A DNA stretch of 64,000 bases, taken from Rallus limicola. Lineage: Eukaryota > Chordata > Aves > Gruiformes > Rallidae. This document shows positions 48,892-59,494 of the stretch, piece after piece. The stretch is from the NCBI GenBank assembly GCA_022605955.1, contig JAKCOZ010000085.1, positions 1,364,001 to 1,428,000 on the forward strand. Reading direction: 5' to 3'. The translations under genes and the position numbers were made by a program. How positions within the stretch are numbered: the first letter of the stretch is position 1; each line of letters starts with the position of its first letter. The notes under the pieces were generated by a model. It did not search any database and was not told where the DNA came from. It saw only the letters and a list, made by a program, of their open reading frames with translations.

Positions 48892-51800
48892 GCATACAGC
48901 GTTTGGAGGGGAGCGCTGGCGTAGGGCATAGGGCATGTGGGGATGCCTTCCCGTGTGTTAACGGTTGCCAGTATCCCGGATCTCCCAGTAAGAGATGGTG
49001 GATGGTTGTGGGGTTGGAAGGGGCCTTAGGGATCTATTTTGTTCCAGCCCCCTGCTATTGCCAGCGATGGCCACGCCATGCCTGTGGCTTTTGTGTCCCT
49101 GAGGAGAAGGAGCGTTTTGTGGAGAGACACTCTGGCTGCACCAGTAGTAGTTCCCAGCAGCCGTGCAGAGCCAAGTCCCAGGCGGAGGAAGGTGCCTTTG
49201 CAGGCACTGCTGGCTGTCATGGCACGATGTGAGCAGGAGACCCGGTTTCCCTCAGCGATCCATCACTGGCAATGGTGGGCAAACTGGTTCCAGGGAAACG
49301 GTGTTAGGTGGCTTCAGCTGCTCTCCCGCTGCAAAGCGGTTTTCCAGCAGCGCTGGCTGGGGTAGGCTGTAAGGTGGCAAAGGTGTTCCCAGGTCCCCTG
49401 TGTGAGTCCTTGCACGGAACTTTCAGAAGGGAATTATCCCCTGTGGCAGGATAATTAGCGGTGCCTTGGCTGGGAGAGGTGGGGGATGCTGTGCAGTGGC
49501 TCTGTGTGTGTCTGAGATGATCCTGGCGGGGCTTGGAAGGGGAACTACAGCAATTAGCTTTGGAAGTTTGCTTGTGTGACGTTCACCTGTGGTTGTAAAT
49601 CCCTGTTCTGTGTGTTCTTTCCTCAGCCCTCAGCTGCCTGTGGAACATCATGACGGGCAGGAACAACAGCTACAAGGAGGAACCGCCCATGAGAGAGGTA
49701 GTTCATAGCCCCGGTTCTTCTGAGGCTTGGCATCCCTTGGAGAACTGAGGGGTGTCTGAAACTGCAGAAGGGTGTGCAGCTTGGGTTGAATTGCACTGCT
49801 TTGGGTGGGATTAAGGAGGGGGGCTTCCATGCAAATGGCAATCCTAACCCCCTCTCATGTGGTTTGCCTTTGTTGTTTAGATGACACCATCTCTAGGCGC
49901 GGAGGGGTTCCTGCTGCAGTGAAGGCACCATCAAAGGAAGCAAGGAAACGCCAGGCTTCCATCAGCAATGGTGCTCCAAGAGCAGCATCTGCAGGAGAGG
50001 TTAGCAGAGACTTTCCTGAACCTGTGCAGCCGTAGGTGGTTCTTTTCCCTCGTCAGCATGCACCTCTTGTGTGCTGGGTTTGCCTTGCTCGGGTTTGCGT
50101 GGTCTGCTCTGGCACGTGGAGCTGAGGAAGGAGCACCCAAAATACGTGACCTTGCAAGAAAAATCGCCCGCTTCCTCTGGATAAAGCCCTCTCTGCTGGG
50201 TTCGGTATCCACCAGTCCGGGACAGGATTCCCGTAGGACTTTGGCTCTGTCAAAACCAGTCACAAGCTGCTTGACCACTTAGTTTGGTTTGGAGGTGCAG
50301 CGTTGTCCCTAAGAGTGCTGTTGACTCTTTGTTTGCACAGAAGACCATTTTGAGGGGCTCAGCTCTCCCCGAGCCAGAGTCAGGGCTTGACTCTGGAATG
50401 CTGGGGAGCTGCCCGAGGGGAACTGGGCAGGAAGTCTGAGGGGGTGTAATCACTGCGCGTAGGAGAGCCTGTATTAACAATCAAACCCAAAGGGCAGCGT
50501 GCTGGTCAGAGATCCTGCAAAGGTCCTTCTGCCGCGCTCTGAGCCAGCAAATCCCAGTCCCCAGTTGGAGCAGAGCTGCCTCCATTTCTGGAAGCTTCTG
50601 CTCTCTTGGGCCCTTGTTCCGGTGAAACTCAGGGCAGTGCTTTGTTTCTGTTTCAGAGTTGGGCCCTTTCTTCTGAGCCTGCAGTTAAAAGACCAAGACG
50701 TTCTGTGGGGGAAGAGGAAATGGTGCAGATTGGTAAGGCTGATGTGAAGTCATGAGCTTGTTTCTTCTGCGCTCTCCCTGGTGTGTGGTGCAGCTCTCCC
50801 CCTCGGCTCACGTACGGGTTGTGGTGGCATCACAGCTCGGTAGCATCTCGCAGTGCTGGAGTGGGAGCTCAGTTTCTTTCCTGCATCCCTGCGCTGCTGC
50901 TGGGTTGGGGCCAGGCGTTTAGCTCGGCATCTCAGTACCGGGGCTGCCTTGGATGCAGCCAGCTCCAGCTGCGATATGGCCGCTGCCAGGTTGCCAGAAG
51001 GAAATTGGTTTGATGTGAGGTGTTAGATCCCGAGAACCCTTTTTGGGTTTGAATTTGGGGTTCAGCCTGGCAATACTTCGTGCCAAGCACAAGTTGCTGT
51101 AGTTACCAATAAAACAATCTGAGTCTATTCTAAAGTAGCGGAACACAGGGAGTATGGCCACGTAGGGGAGAAAGGAAACCTTGGCCTTTGGAGAAGCTCT
51201 TTGCTGTAACCTCATCTACCTCCTCAGTTGCCTTTTACAGTGACTGATGGCTTACGCTCTTCTCTCGTAGATGAACTGCCCTGGGATGGCTATCCACTAT
51301 CCATCTGGGAGAAGATGGCTCTTTGGGAGAGGTAAAACCCTTCTGCTTTCTGTGACTTTCTTCTCTGAAAAGTTTGCTTTTGATTTCATTGTTGAGGAAA
51401 GCAGCAGCTACACCTTGGTGCCAGGGCACCCAGCTCTTAGAAGAGCCAGCTGATCCACCGCGGACAAGAGCCAACAAGTAATGACAGGGAGAATAAGCAC
51501 TGCCTTTTTGGTGGTAACTTTCTAGCTGCTGTAAATGGGACCGGAGACTTAATCTTTGCTGCTCTGTGTTAAGAGAGGTAGCATCTAGTTCTAGTGCTGG
51601 CAAGGGAACTTGATGGTAAAAGATCCCCAGCGCGGGTTGTTCTGTAGCACCGTAAAAAGATTTTATCTTCGTTTTGCTTGACACTGGTGAGTTTTGGCTT
51701 GGTGGGGAATCCTGTTTTACCTGGGAACGTGAAACATAATGTAAAGAGAGGGAATGTCGGGATTTTCGGTGTGGGAACCCGGGAGCATCCCGAGAAGCCT

Positions 51801-54800
51801 CCTCCCGGCTGCCAGCGCAGCACCCTCCCTCCCTGCATCCTTACCATTCTTGCTGGGCCAGGGCAGGGGGAAGCGGGGTGGCTTCGGGAACCAGTCGAAC
51901 CCAGCGGGAAAGGCGAAAGCCGCCCCGTTCCCGTGCGCTCGGAAAGCCCAGCCCAGCCCAGCCCGCCGCTTGCAAGAGACGCCCCGCCCGCGGGACAGGG
52001 AGCAGGACCACGCATGCGTGTCCGCCCCTGACCGCAGCCCCTTCCCTTCCCTGGGCTCTCCCTCCCCAGACAGGCAGCGGTAGGAGCCAATGGAGGGGGC
52101 TGCTCGCGGTCGTGGGAGGGGCGGCCGGGCCGGGCCGGGCGTCGCATACGTTGGGCGCAGTTCCGCCGCGGCCTGCCGGGGCCTATGTACCAATGGCTGC
52201 TGGGGCTCTCGGCGCCCTCTTCGCCGCTGTCCGCCGCGCCCCCTGAGCCGCCCCCGGCCTCACCGCCGCTCTAGAGGCCGCCGCCCAGGTCAGCGAGCCG
52301 TCCCGACGCCGTACGGCCGCCCGAGGGCCTCGCCCCGTCCCTGAGTCCCCGCGGCCTCTCGGGGTGCGGCCTGCGGGACCTGCCCCCTGCCTGTCCACTC
52401 CGAGCCAGCCCGTAGCGCGGCGCCTCGGCCGCCTCTCCTGGGCGTTAGAGTGCAGGGCGGGAGCGGAGCTCGGTGTCCCCCCCCGCCCCGAGAAGGCCCC
52501 TGGAAACTTGCCCCCCACCCCTGCGTGTTGGCTTTCCGTCTGGGAAGCAGGGAGTTTGAAAAGAAATGGGCCCTGGGAGCGTGCGTGGGGAAGGAGCAGA
52601 GGGCTCTGTGTGTGTGTGTGTGTGTGTGTGAGGGCATACAGCGTTTGGAGGGGAGCGCTGGCGTAGGGCATAGGGCATGTGGGGATGCCTGCCCGGGTGT
52701 TAACGGTTGCCAGTATCCCGGATCTCCCAGTAAGAGATGGTGGATGGTTGTGGGGTTGGAAGGGGCCTTAGGGATCTATTTTGTTCCAGCCCCCTGCTAT
52801 TGCCAGCGATGGCCACGCCATGCCTGTGGCTTTTGTGTCCCTGAGGAGAAGGAGCGTTTTGTGGAGAGACACTCTGGCTGCACCAGTAGTAGTTCCCAGC
52901 CGCCGTGCAGAGCCAAGTCCCAGGCGGAGGAAGGTGCCTTTGCAGGCACTGCTGGCTGTCATGGCACGATGTGAGCAGGAGACCCGGTTTCCCTCAGCGA
53001 TCCATCACTGGCAATGGTGGGCAAACTGGTTCCAGGGAAACGGTGTTAGGTGGCTTCAGCTGCTCTCCCGCTGCAAAGCGGTTTTCCAGCAGCGCTGGCT
53101 GGGGTATGCTGTAAGGTGGCAAAGGTGTTCCCAGGTCCCCTGTGTGAGTCCTTGCACGGAACTTTCAGAAGGGAATTATCCCCTGTGGCAGGATAATTAG
53201 CGGTGCCTTGGCTGGGAGAGGTGGGGGATGCTGTGCGGTGGCTCTGTGTGTGTCTGAGATGATCCTGGCGGGGCTTGGAAGGGGAACTACAGCAATTAGC
53301 TTTGGAAGTTTGCTTGTGTGACGTTCACCTGTGGTTGTAAATCCCTGTTCTGTGTGTTCTTTCCTCAGCCCTCAGCCGCCTGTGGAACATCATGACGGGC
53401 AGGAACAACAGCTACAAGGAGGAACCGCCCATGAGAGAGGTAGTTCATAGCCCCGGTTCTTCTGAGGCTTGGCATCCCTTGGAGAACTGAGGGGTGTCTG
53501 AAACTGCAGAAGGGTGTGCAGCTTGGGTTGAATTGCACTGCTTTGGGTGGGATTAAGGAGGGGGGCTTCCATGCAAATGGCAATCCTAACCCCCTCTCAT
53601 GTGGTTTGCCTTTGTTGTTTAGATGACACCATCTCTGGGCGTGGAGGGGTTCCTGCTGCAGTGAAGGCACTATCAAAGGAAGCAAGGAAACGCCAGGCTT
53701 CCATCAGCAATGGTGCTCCAAGAGCAGCATCTGCAGGAGAGGTTAGCAGAGACTTTCCTGAACCTGTTCAGCCGTAGGTGGTTCTTTTCCCTCGTCAGCA
53801 TGCACCTCTTGTGTGCTGGGTTTGCCTTGCTCGGGTTTGCGTGGTCTGCTCTGGCACATGGAGCTGTGGAAGGAGCACCCAAAATATGTGACCTTGCAAG
53901 AAAAATCGCCCGCTTCCTCTGGATAAAGCCCTCTCTGCTGGGTTCGGTATCCACCGGTCTGGGAGAGGGTTCCCGTAGGACTTTGGCTCTGTCAAAACCA
54001 GTCACAAGCTGCTTGACCCCTTAGTTTGTTTTGGAGGTGCAGCGTTGTCCCTAAGAGCGCTGTTGACTCTTTGTTTGCACAGAAGACCATTTTGAGGGGC
54101 TCAGCTCTCCCCGAGCCAGAGTCAGGGCTTGACTCTGGAATGCTGGGGAGCTGCCCGAGGGGAACTGGGCAGGAAGTCTGAGGGGGTGTAATCACTGCGC
54201 GTAGGAGAGCCTGTATTAACAATCAAACCCAAAGGGCAGCGTGCTGGTCAGAGATCCTGCAAAGGTCCTTCTGCCGCGCTCTGAGCCAGCAAATCCCAGT
54301 CCCCAGTTGGAGCAGAGCTGCCTCCATTTCTGGAAGCTTCTGCTCTCTTGGGCCCTTGTTCCGGTGAAACTCAGGGCAGTGCTTTGTTTCTGTTTCAGAG
54401 TTGGGCCCTTTCTTCTGAGCCTGCAGTTAAAAGACCAAGACGTTCTGTGGGGGAAGAGGAAATGGTGCAGATTGGTAAGGCTGATGTGAAGTCATGAGCT
54501 TGTTTCTTCTGCGCTCTCCCTGGTGTGTGGTGCAGCTCTCCCCCTCGGCTCACGTACGGGTTGTGGTGGCATCACAGCTCGGTAGCATCTCGCAGTGCTG
54601 GAGTGGGAGCTCAGTTTCTTTCCTGCATCCCTGCGCTGCTGCTGGGTTGGGGCCGGGCGTTTAGCTCGGCATCTCAGTACCGGGGCTGCCTTGGATGCAG
54701 CCAGCTCCAGCTGCGATATGGCCGCTGCCAGGTTGCCAGAAGGAAATTGGTTTGATGTGAGGTGTTAGATCCCGAGAACCCTTTTTGGGTTTGAATTTGG

Positions 54801-57800
54801 GGTTCAGCCTGGCAATACTTCGTGCCAAGCACAAGTTGCTGTAGTTACCAATAAAACAATCTGAGTCTATTCTAAAGTAGCGGAACACAGGGAGTATAGC
54901 CACGTAGGGGAGAAAGGAAACCTTGGCCTTTGGAGAAGCTCTTTGCTGTAACCTCATCTACCTCCTCAGTTGCCTTTTACAGTGACTGATGGCTTACGCT
55001 CTTCTCTCGTAGATGAACTGCCCTGGGATGGCTATCCACTATCCATCTGGGAGAAGATGGCTCTTTGGGAGAGGTAAACCCCTTCTGCTTTCTGTGACTT
55101 TCTTCTCTGAAAAGTTTGCTTTTGATTTCATTGTTGAGGAAAGCAGCAGCTACACCTTGGTGCCAGGGCACCCAGCTCTTAGAAGAGCCAGCTGATCCAC
55201 CGCGGACAAGAGCCAACAAGTAATGACAGGGAGAATAAGCACTGCCTTTTTGGTGGTAACTTTCTAGCTGCTGTAAATGGGACCGGAGACTTAATCTTTG
55301 CTGCTCTGTGTTAAGAGAGGTAGCATCTAGTTCTAGCGCTGGCAAGGGAACTTGATGGTAAAAGATCCCCAGCGCGGGTTGTTCTGTAGCACCGTTAAAA
55401 AGATTTTATCTTCGTTTTGCTTGACACTGGTGAGTTTTGGCTTGGTGGGGAATCCTGTTTTACCTGGGAACGTGAAACATAATGTAAAGAGAGGGAATGT
55501 CGGGATTTTCGGTGTGGGAACCCGGGAGCATCCCGAGAAGCCTCCTCCCGGCTGCCAGCGCAGCACCCTCCCTCCCTGCATCCTTACCATTCTTGCTGGG
55601 CCAGGGCAGGGGGAAGCGGGGTGGCTTCGGGAACCAGCCGAACCCAGCGGGAAAGGCGAAAGCCGCCCCGTTCCCGTGCGCTCGGAAAGCCCAGCCCAGC
55701 CCGCCGCCTGCAAGAGACGCCCCGCCCGCGGGACAGGGAGCAGGACGACGCATGCGTGTCCGCCCCTGGCCGCAGCCCCTTCCCTTCCCTGGGCTCTCCC
55801 TCCCCAGACAGGCAGCGGTAGGAGCCAATGGAGGGGGCTGCTCGCGGTCGTGGGAGGGGCGGCCGGGCCGGGCCGGGCGTCGCATACGTTGGGCGCAGTT
55901 CCGCCGCGGCCTGCCGGGGCCTATGTACCAATGGCTGCTGGGGCTCTCGGCGCCCTCTTCGCCGCTGTCCGCCGCGCCCCCTGAGCCGCCCCCGGCCTCA
56001 CCGCCGCTCTAGAGGCCGCCGCCCAGGTCAGCGAGCCGTCCCGACGCCGTACGGCCGCCCGAGGGCCTCGCCCCGTCCCTGAGTCCCCGCGGCCTCTCGG
56101 GGTGCGGCCTGCGGGACCTGCCCCCTGCCTGTCCACTCCGAGCCAGCCCGTAGCGCGGCGCCTCGGCCGCCTCTCCTGGGCGTTAGAGTGCAGGGCGGGA
56201 GCGGAGCTCGGTGTCCCCCCCGCCCCGAGAAGGCCCCTGGAAACTTGCCCCCCACCCCTGCGTGTTGGCTTTCCGTCTGGGAAGCAGGGAGTTTGAAAAG
56301 AAATGGGCCCTGGGAGCGTGCGTGGGGAAGGAGCAGAGGGCTCTGTGTGTGTGTGTGTGTGTGTGTGTGAGGGCATACAGCGTTTGGAGGGGAGCGCTGG
56401 CGTAGGGCATAGGGCATGTGGGGATGCCTGCCCGGGTGTTAACGGTTGCCAGTATCCCGGATCTCCCAGTAAGAGATGGTGGATGGTTGTGGGGTTGGAA
56501 GGGGCCTTAGGGATCTATTTTGTTCCAGCCCCCTGCTATTGCCAGCGATGGCCACGCCATGCCTGTGGCTTTTGTGTCCCTGAGGAGAAGGAGCGTTTTG
56601 TGGAGAGACACTCTGGCTGCACCAGTAGTAGTTCCCAGCAGCCGTGCAGAGCCAAGTCCCAGGCGGAGGAAGGTGCCTTTGCAGGCACTGCTGGCTGTCA
56701 TGGCACGATGTGAGCAGGAGACCCGGTTTCCCTCAGCGATCCATCACTGGCAATGGTGGGCAAACTGGTTCCAGGGAAACGGTGTTAGGTGGCTTCAGCT
56801 GCTCTCCCGCTGCAAAGCGGTTTTCCAGCAGCGCTGGCTGGGGTAGGCTGTAAGGTGGCAAAGGTGTTCCCAGGTCCCCTGTGTGAGTCCTTGCACGGAA
56901 CTTTCAGAAGGGAATTATCCCCTGTGGCAGGATAATTAGCGGTGCCTTGGCTGGGAGAGGTGGGGGATGCTGTGCGGTGGCTCTGTGTGTGTCTGAGATG
57001 ATCCTGGCGGGGCTTGGAAGGGGAACTACAGCAATTAGCTTTGGAAGTTTGCTTGTGTGACGTTCACCTGTGGTTGTAAATCCCTGTTCTGTGTGTTCTT
57101 TCCTCAGCCCTCAGCCGCCTGTGGAACATCATGACGGGCAGGAACAACAGCTACAAGGAGGAACCGCCCATGAGAGAGGTAGTTCATAGCCCCGGTTCTT
57201 CTGAGGCTTGGCATCCCTTGGAGAACTGAGGGGTGTCTGAAACTGCAGAAGGGTGTGCAGCTTGGGTTGAATCGCACTGCTTTGGGTGGGATTAAGGAGG
57301 GGGGCTTCCATGCAAATGGCAATCCTAACCCCCTCTCATGTGGTTTGCCTTTGTTGTTTAGATGACACCATCTCTGGGCGTGGAGGGGTTCCTGCTGCAG
57401 TGAAGGCACCATCAAAGGAAGCAAGGAAACGCCAGGCTTCCATCAGCAATGGTGCTCCAAGAGCAGCATCTGCAGGAGAGGTTAGCAGAGACTTTCCTGA
57501 ACCTGTGCAGCCGTAGGTGGTTCTTTTCCTTCGTCAGCATGCACCTCTTGTGTGCTGGGTTTGCCTTGCTCGGGTTTGCGTGGTCTGCTCTGGCACGTGG
57601 AGCTGAGGAAGGAGCACCCAAAATACGTGACCTTGCAAGAAAAATCGCCCGCTTCCTCTGGATAAAGCCCTCTCTGCTGGGTTCGGTATCCACCGGTCTG
57701 GGAGAGGATTCCCGTAGGACTTTGGCTCTGTCAAAACCAGTCACAAGCTGCTTGACCCCTTAGTTTGTTTTGGAGGTGCAGCGTTGTCCCTAAGAGCGCT

Positions 57801-59221
57801 GTTGACTCTTTGTTTGCACAGAAGACCATTTTGAGGGGCTCAGCTCTCCCCGAGCCAGAGTCAGGGCTTGACTCTGGAATGCTGGGGAGCTGCCCGAGGG
57901 GAACTGGGCAGGAAGTCTGAGGGGGTGTAATCACTGCGCGTAGGAGAGCCTGTATTAACAATCAAACCCAAAGGGCAGCGTGCTGGTCAGAGATCCTGCA
58001 AAGGTCCTTCTGCCGCGCTCTGAGCCAGCAAATCCCAGTCCCCAGTTGGAGCAGAGCTGCCTCCATTTCTGGAAGCTTCTGCTCTCTTGGGCCCTTGTTC
58101 CGGTGAAACTCAGGGCAGTGCTTTGTTTCTGTTTCAGAGTTGGGCCCTTTCTTCTGAGCCTGCAGTTAAAAGACCAAGACGTTCTGTGGGGGAAGAGGAA
58201 ATGGTGCAGATTGGTAAGGCTGATGTGAAGTCATGAGCTTGTTTCTTCTGCGCTCTCCCTGGTGTGTGGTGCAGCTCTCCCCCTCGGCTCACGTACGGGT
58301 TGTGGTGGCATCACAGCTCGGTAGCATCTCGCAGTGCTGGAGTGGGAGCTCAGTTTCTTTCCTGCATCCCTGTGCTGCTGGGTTGGGGCCGGGCGTTTAG
58401 CTCGGCATCTCAGTACCGGGGCTGCCTTGGATGCAGCCAGCTCCAGCTGCGATATGGCCGCTGCCAGGTTGCCAGAAGGAAATTGGTTTGATGTGAGGTG
58501 TTAGATCCCGAGAACCCTTTTTGGGTTTGAATTTGGGGTTCAGCCTGGCAATACTTCGTGCCAAGCACAAGTTGCTGTAGTTGCCAATAAAACAATTTGA
58601 GTCTATTCTAAAGTAGCGGAACACAGGGAGTATGGCCACGTAGGGGAGAAAGGAAACCTTGGCCTTTGGAGAAGCTCTTTGCTGTAACCTCATCTACCTC
58701 CTCAGTTGCCTTTTACAGTGACTGATGGCTTACGCTCTTCTCTCGTAGATGAACTGCCCTGGGATGGCTATCCACTATCCATCTGGGAGAAGATGGCTCT
58801 TTGGGAGAGGTAAAACCCTTCTGTTTTCTGTGACTTTCTTCTCTGAAAAGTTTGCTTTTGATTTCTTCGAAGAGCTGGGGTCTGGATGGTGTGAGTGAGC
58901 CCCCCACGTGACTTTTAGCCTTTGTTATTGCCCAAGGCTTGTGCTGCGGGGTCTGCAGCCAAGGCAGTTGTTGTGATTTTCACTTGTGCTTCTCTCTTTG
59001 CTGTCCCACAGCTGGCTGGGGACGGCAAGTCTGGAAGTCATAAAGGTCTTGCGTCTGTCCCCTTCCCGACCGGGGCAGGTAACCAGCTTGGGGGGTAGCT
59101 GGGTGCCAGAACCTCCTCCTGAGGCTGTTTCTTTTGCTCTTGTTTTTAGCCCAAGTGGACACGACCAACACCACGTGCAGCTGGCTCTGGGCAGCACCTT
59201 AATGCCAAGGCCTCCCATTAA
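47769..59221 (+). CDS. predicted multi-exon gene with a triplicated four-exon block
   Basis: Proposed model: exon 1 (47769-47848), three copies of a four-exon block, then terminal exons 59012-59078 and 59150-59221 ending in TAA. All junctions are GT-AG. Exon 1 ends in phase 2; each block enters in phase 2, is 327 nt long and leaves in phase 2; the terminal exons stay open to the stop. The total is 1200 nt (399 residues). The product is rich in Arg, Lys, Glu and Ala with a KRPRR cluster (NLS-like) and a Trp-rich segment per repeat, so a nuclear protein is plausible, but I recognise no family and claim no function. Exon 1 exists only before copy 1 and the terminal exons only after copy 3. That argues for one internally repeated gene, although copies 2 and 3 could instead be unused duplicates. 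Splice sites were chosen partly by frame. Confidence 0.5.
48996..49060 (-). mobile_element. CR1 tail fragment within copy 1
   Basis: GGGGTTGGAAGGGGCCTTAGG followed by GATCTATTTTGTTCCAGCCCCC matches the reverse-oriented CR1 end. Equivalent segments occur in copy 2 (52755-52795) and copy 3 (56490-56532), so the CR1 insertion predates the duplication. It also creates a misleading splice-acceptor-like TTCCAG before a 108-codon open frame (49039-49365). Confidence 0.75.
49627..51331 (+). CDS. block 1 exons E2-E5
   Basis: Exons at 49627-49697 (71 nt), 49881-49999 (119 nt), 50657-50732 (76 nt) and 51271-51331 (61 nt), each bounded by AG/GT with pyrimidine-rich acceptors (for example CTTTCCTCAG, TTGTTGTTTAG, CTGTTTCAG, TTCTCTCGTAG). 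Together they encode 109 codons. The four exons encode, in turn, a Gln/His/Gly-rich segment, an Ala/Lys/Arg-rich segment (KEARKRQASISN), the KRPRRSVGEEE segment, and DELPWDGYPLSIWEKMALWE. Relative to the other copies this block has a Leu for Pro in E2 and an Arg for Gly in E3. No stop or frameshift. Confidence 0.55.
51900..52460 (+). promoter_or_regulatory. CpG island of copy 2
   Basis: Shares the CCAAT box (AGCCAATGG), the ACGCATGCGT palindrome and the downstream ATGTACCAATGGCTGCTGG segment with copy 1, but not the exon 1 region. One G fewer than copy 1 in the CTGCTGGGG run changes the frame of the short ATG segment, which then ends early. Whether it still acts as a promoter is unknown. Confidence 0.5.
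53369..55073 (+). CDS. block 2 exons E2-E5
   Basis: Exons at 53369-53439, 53623-53741, 54399-54474 and 55013-55073, with the same lengths, phases and splice sites as block 1. Open throughout. It differs from block 3 by one residue (Leu for Pro in E3, in KA-LSKEARK). It could be spliced from block 1 E5 directly in frame, or be skipped without a frame change because the block length is a multiple of three. Confidence 0.5.
55640..56200 (+). promoter_or_regulatory. CpG island of copy 3
   Basis: Same elements as the copy 2 island (CCAAT box near 55823, GCATGCGT palindrome near 55748). It has a small deletion in the CAGCCCAGCCC run relative to copy 2. No unique exon is visible. Confidence 0.5.
57108..58809 (+). 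CDS. block 3 exons E2-E5
   Basis: Exons at 57108-57178, 57362-57480, 58138-58213 and 58749-58809, identical in length and phase to blocks 1 and 2, with no stop or frameshift. This block directly precedes the unique terminal exons, so in an ordinary single-copy version of the gene it would be the natural last part. Confidence 0.55.
59012..59221 (+). CDS. terminal exons E6 and E7 of the predicted gene
   Basis: E6 (59012-59078, 67 nt) follows a CTCTTTGCTGTCCCACAG acceptor, enters in phase 2 and leaves in phase 0 at GGGGCAG|GTAACC. E7 (59150-59221) follows TTTTGCTCTTGTTTTTAG and ends with TAA at 59219-59221. They add 45 residues with a hydrophobic stretch (LGTASLEVIKVLRL) and a basic tail. I see no AATAAA between the stop and the retroviral LTR at 59495, so the poly(A) site may have been displaced by the insertion or lie further on. 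Confidence 0.45.
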
Positions 59222-59494
59222 GGAGCAGACTTGGCAGGGGTCCATCACTCCCAGAGGGAACAAAACAGGGAGGCTTTCCCGTGCTGCTGAGGAGGTGCGC
59301 TGGGGGAGAGAGGCGCCTTTGGCAATGGAACGGCCTGGCACTTGGAAGGAAACTGGTAGTAGTGTGCTGGGGCAGGACCCTCCTGCCTGTGTCGCTGGGA
59401 CGTGGCACTGTACTGCCGAATCACCGAGCTGTTTTTGTGACACAGTCATTTCACTGGTTTGTCCTTAACCCAGCTGAGCGGTGTTCTTCAGAGA

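Larger units (their letters stand above)
47362..51463 (+). repeat. tandem duplication unit, copy 1 (about 4.1 kb)
   Basis: First of three direct copies, defined here from GACAAGAGCCAACAAGTAAT to the next occurrence of that sequence. It differs from the others by lacking about 205 bp present after 51611 and 55354, and by having about 560 bp of additional CpG-rich sequence (about 47630-48210) that contains the unique first exon. It also has the longest TG microsatellite of the three (16 units at 48857-48888). Apart from these indels the copies differ at only scattered bases. Confidence 0.95.
51464..55205 (+). repeat. tandem duplication unit, copy 2 (3742 bp)
   Basis: Second direct copy. It includes a 205-bp segment (about 51612-51816) lacking from copy 1, and lacks the exon 1 region. 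Its TG tract has 12 units (52607-52630). Base differences from copy 3 are few. The homogeneous spacing (3742 and 3739 bp between equivalent points) indicates recent duplication by unequal exchange or ongoing gene conversion. Confidence 0.95.
55206..58867 (+). repeat. tandem duplication unit, copy 3 (partial, 3662 bp)
   Basis: Third direct copy. It matches copy 2 from GACAAGAGCC up to GCTTTTGATTTC at 58867, then switches to unrelated unique sequence (TTCGAAGAGCTGGGG). The switch point 58 bp past exon E5 marks the right boundary of the duplicated segment. TG tract of 13 units (56344-56369). Confidence 0.95.

Noticed and set aside
47468..48895. 475-codon minus-strand open frame across the copy 1 CpG island
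   Set aside because: Arg/Pro/Gly/Ala-rich, begins inside a (CA)n tract (His-Thr repeats), overlaps the plus-strand exon and promoter, and is shortened or altered in copies 2 and 3. It is a GC artefact.
49039..49365. 108-codon frame preserved in all three copies and preceded by a TTCCAG acceptor
   Set aside because: The acceptor and first part derive from a CR1 tail, the copies are too similar for preservation to be informative, and its phase does not join the other exons.
58925..59449. 174-codon minus-strand frame opposite the terminal exons
   Set aside because: Shadow of the plus-strand exons and their introns, with no splice sites or domain of its own.
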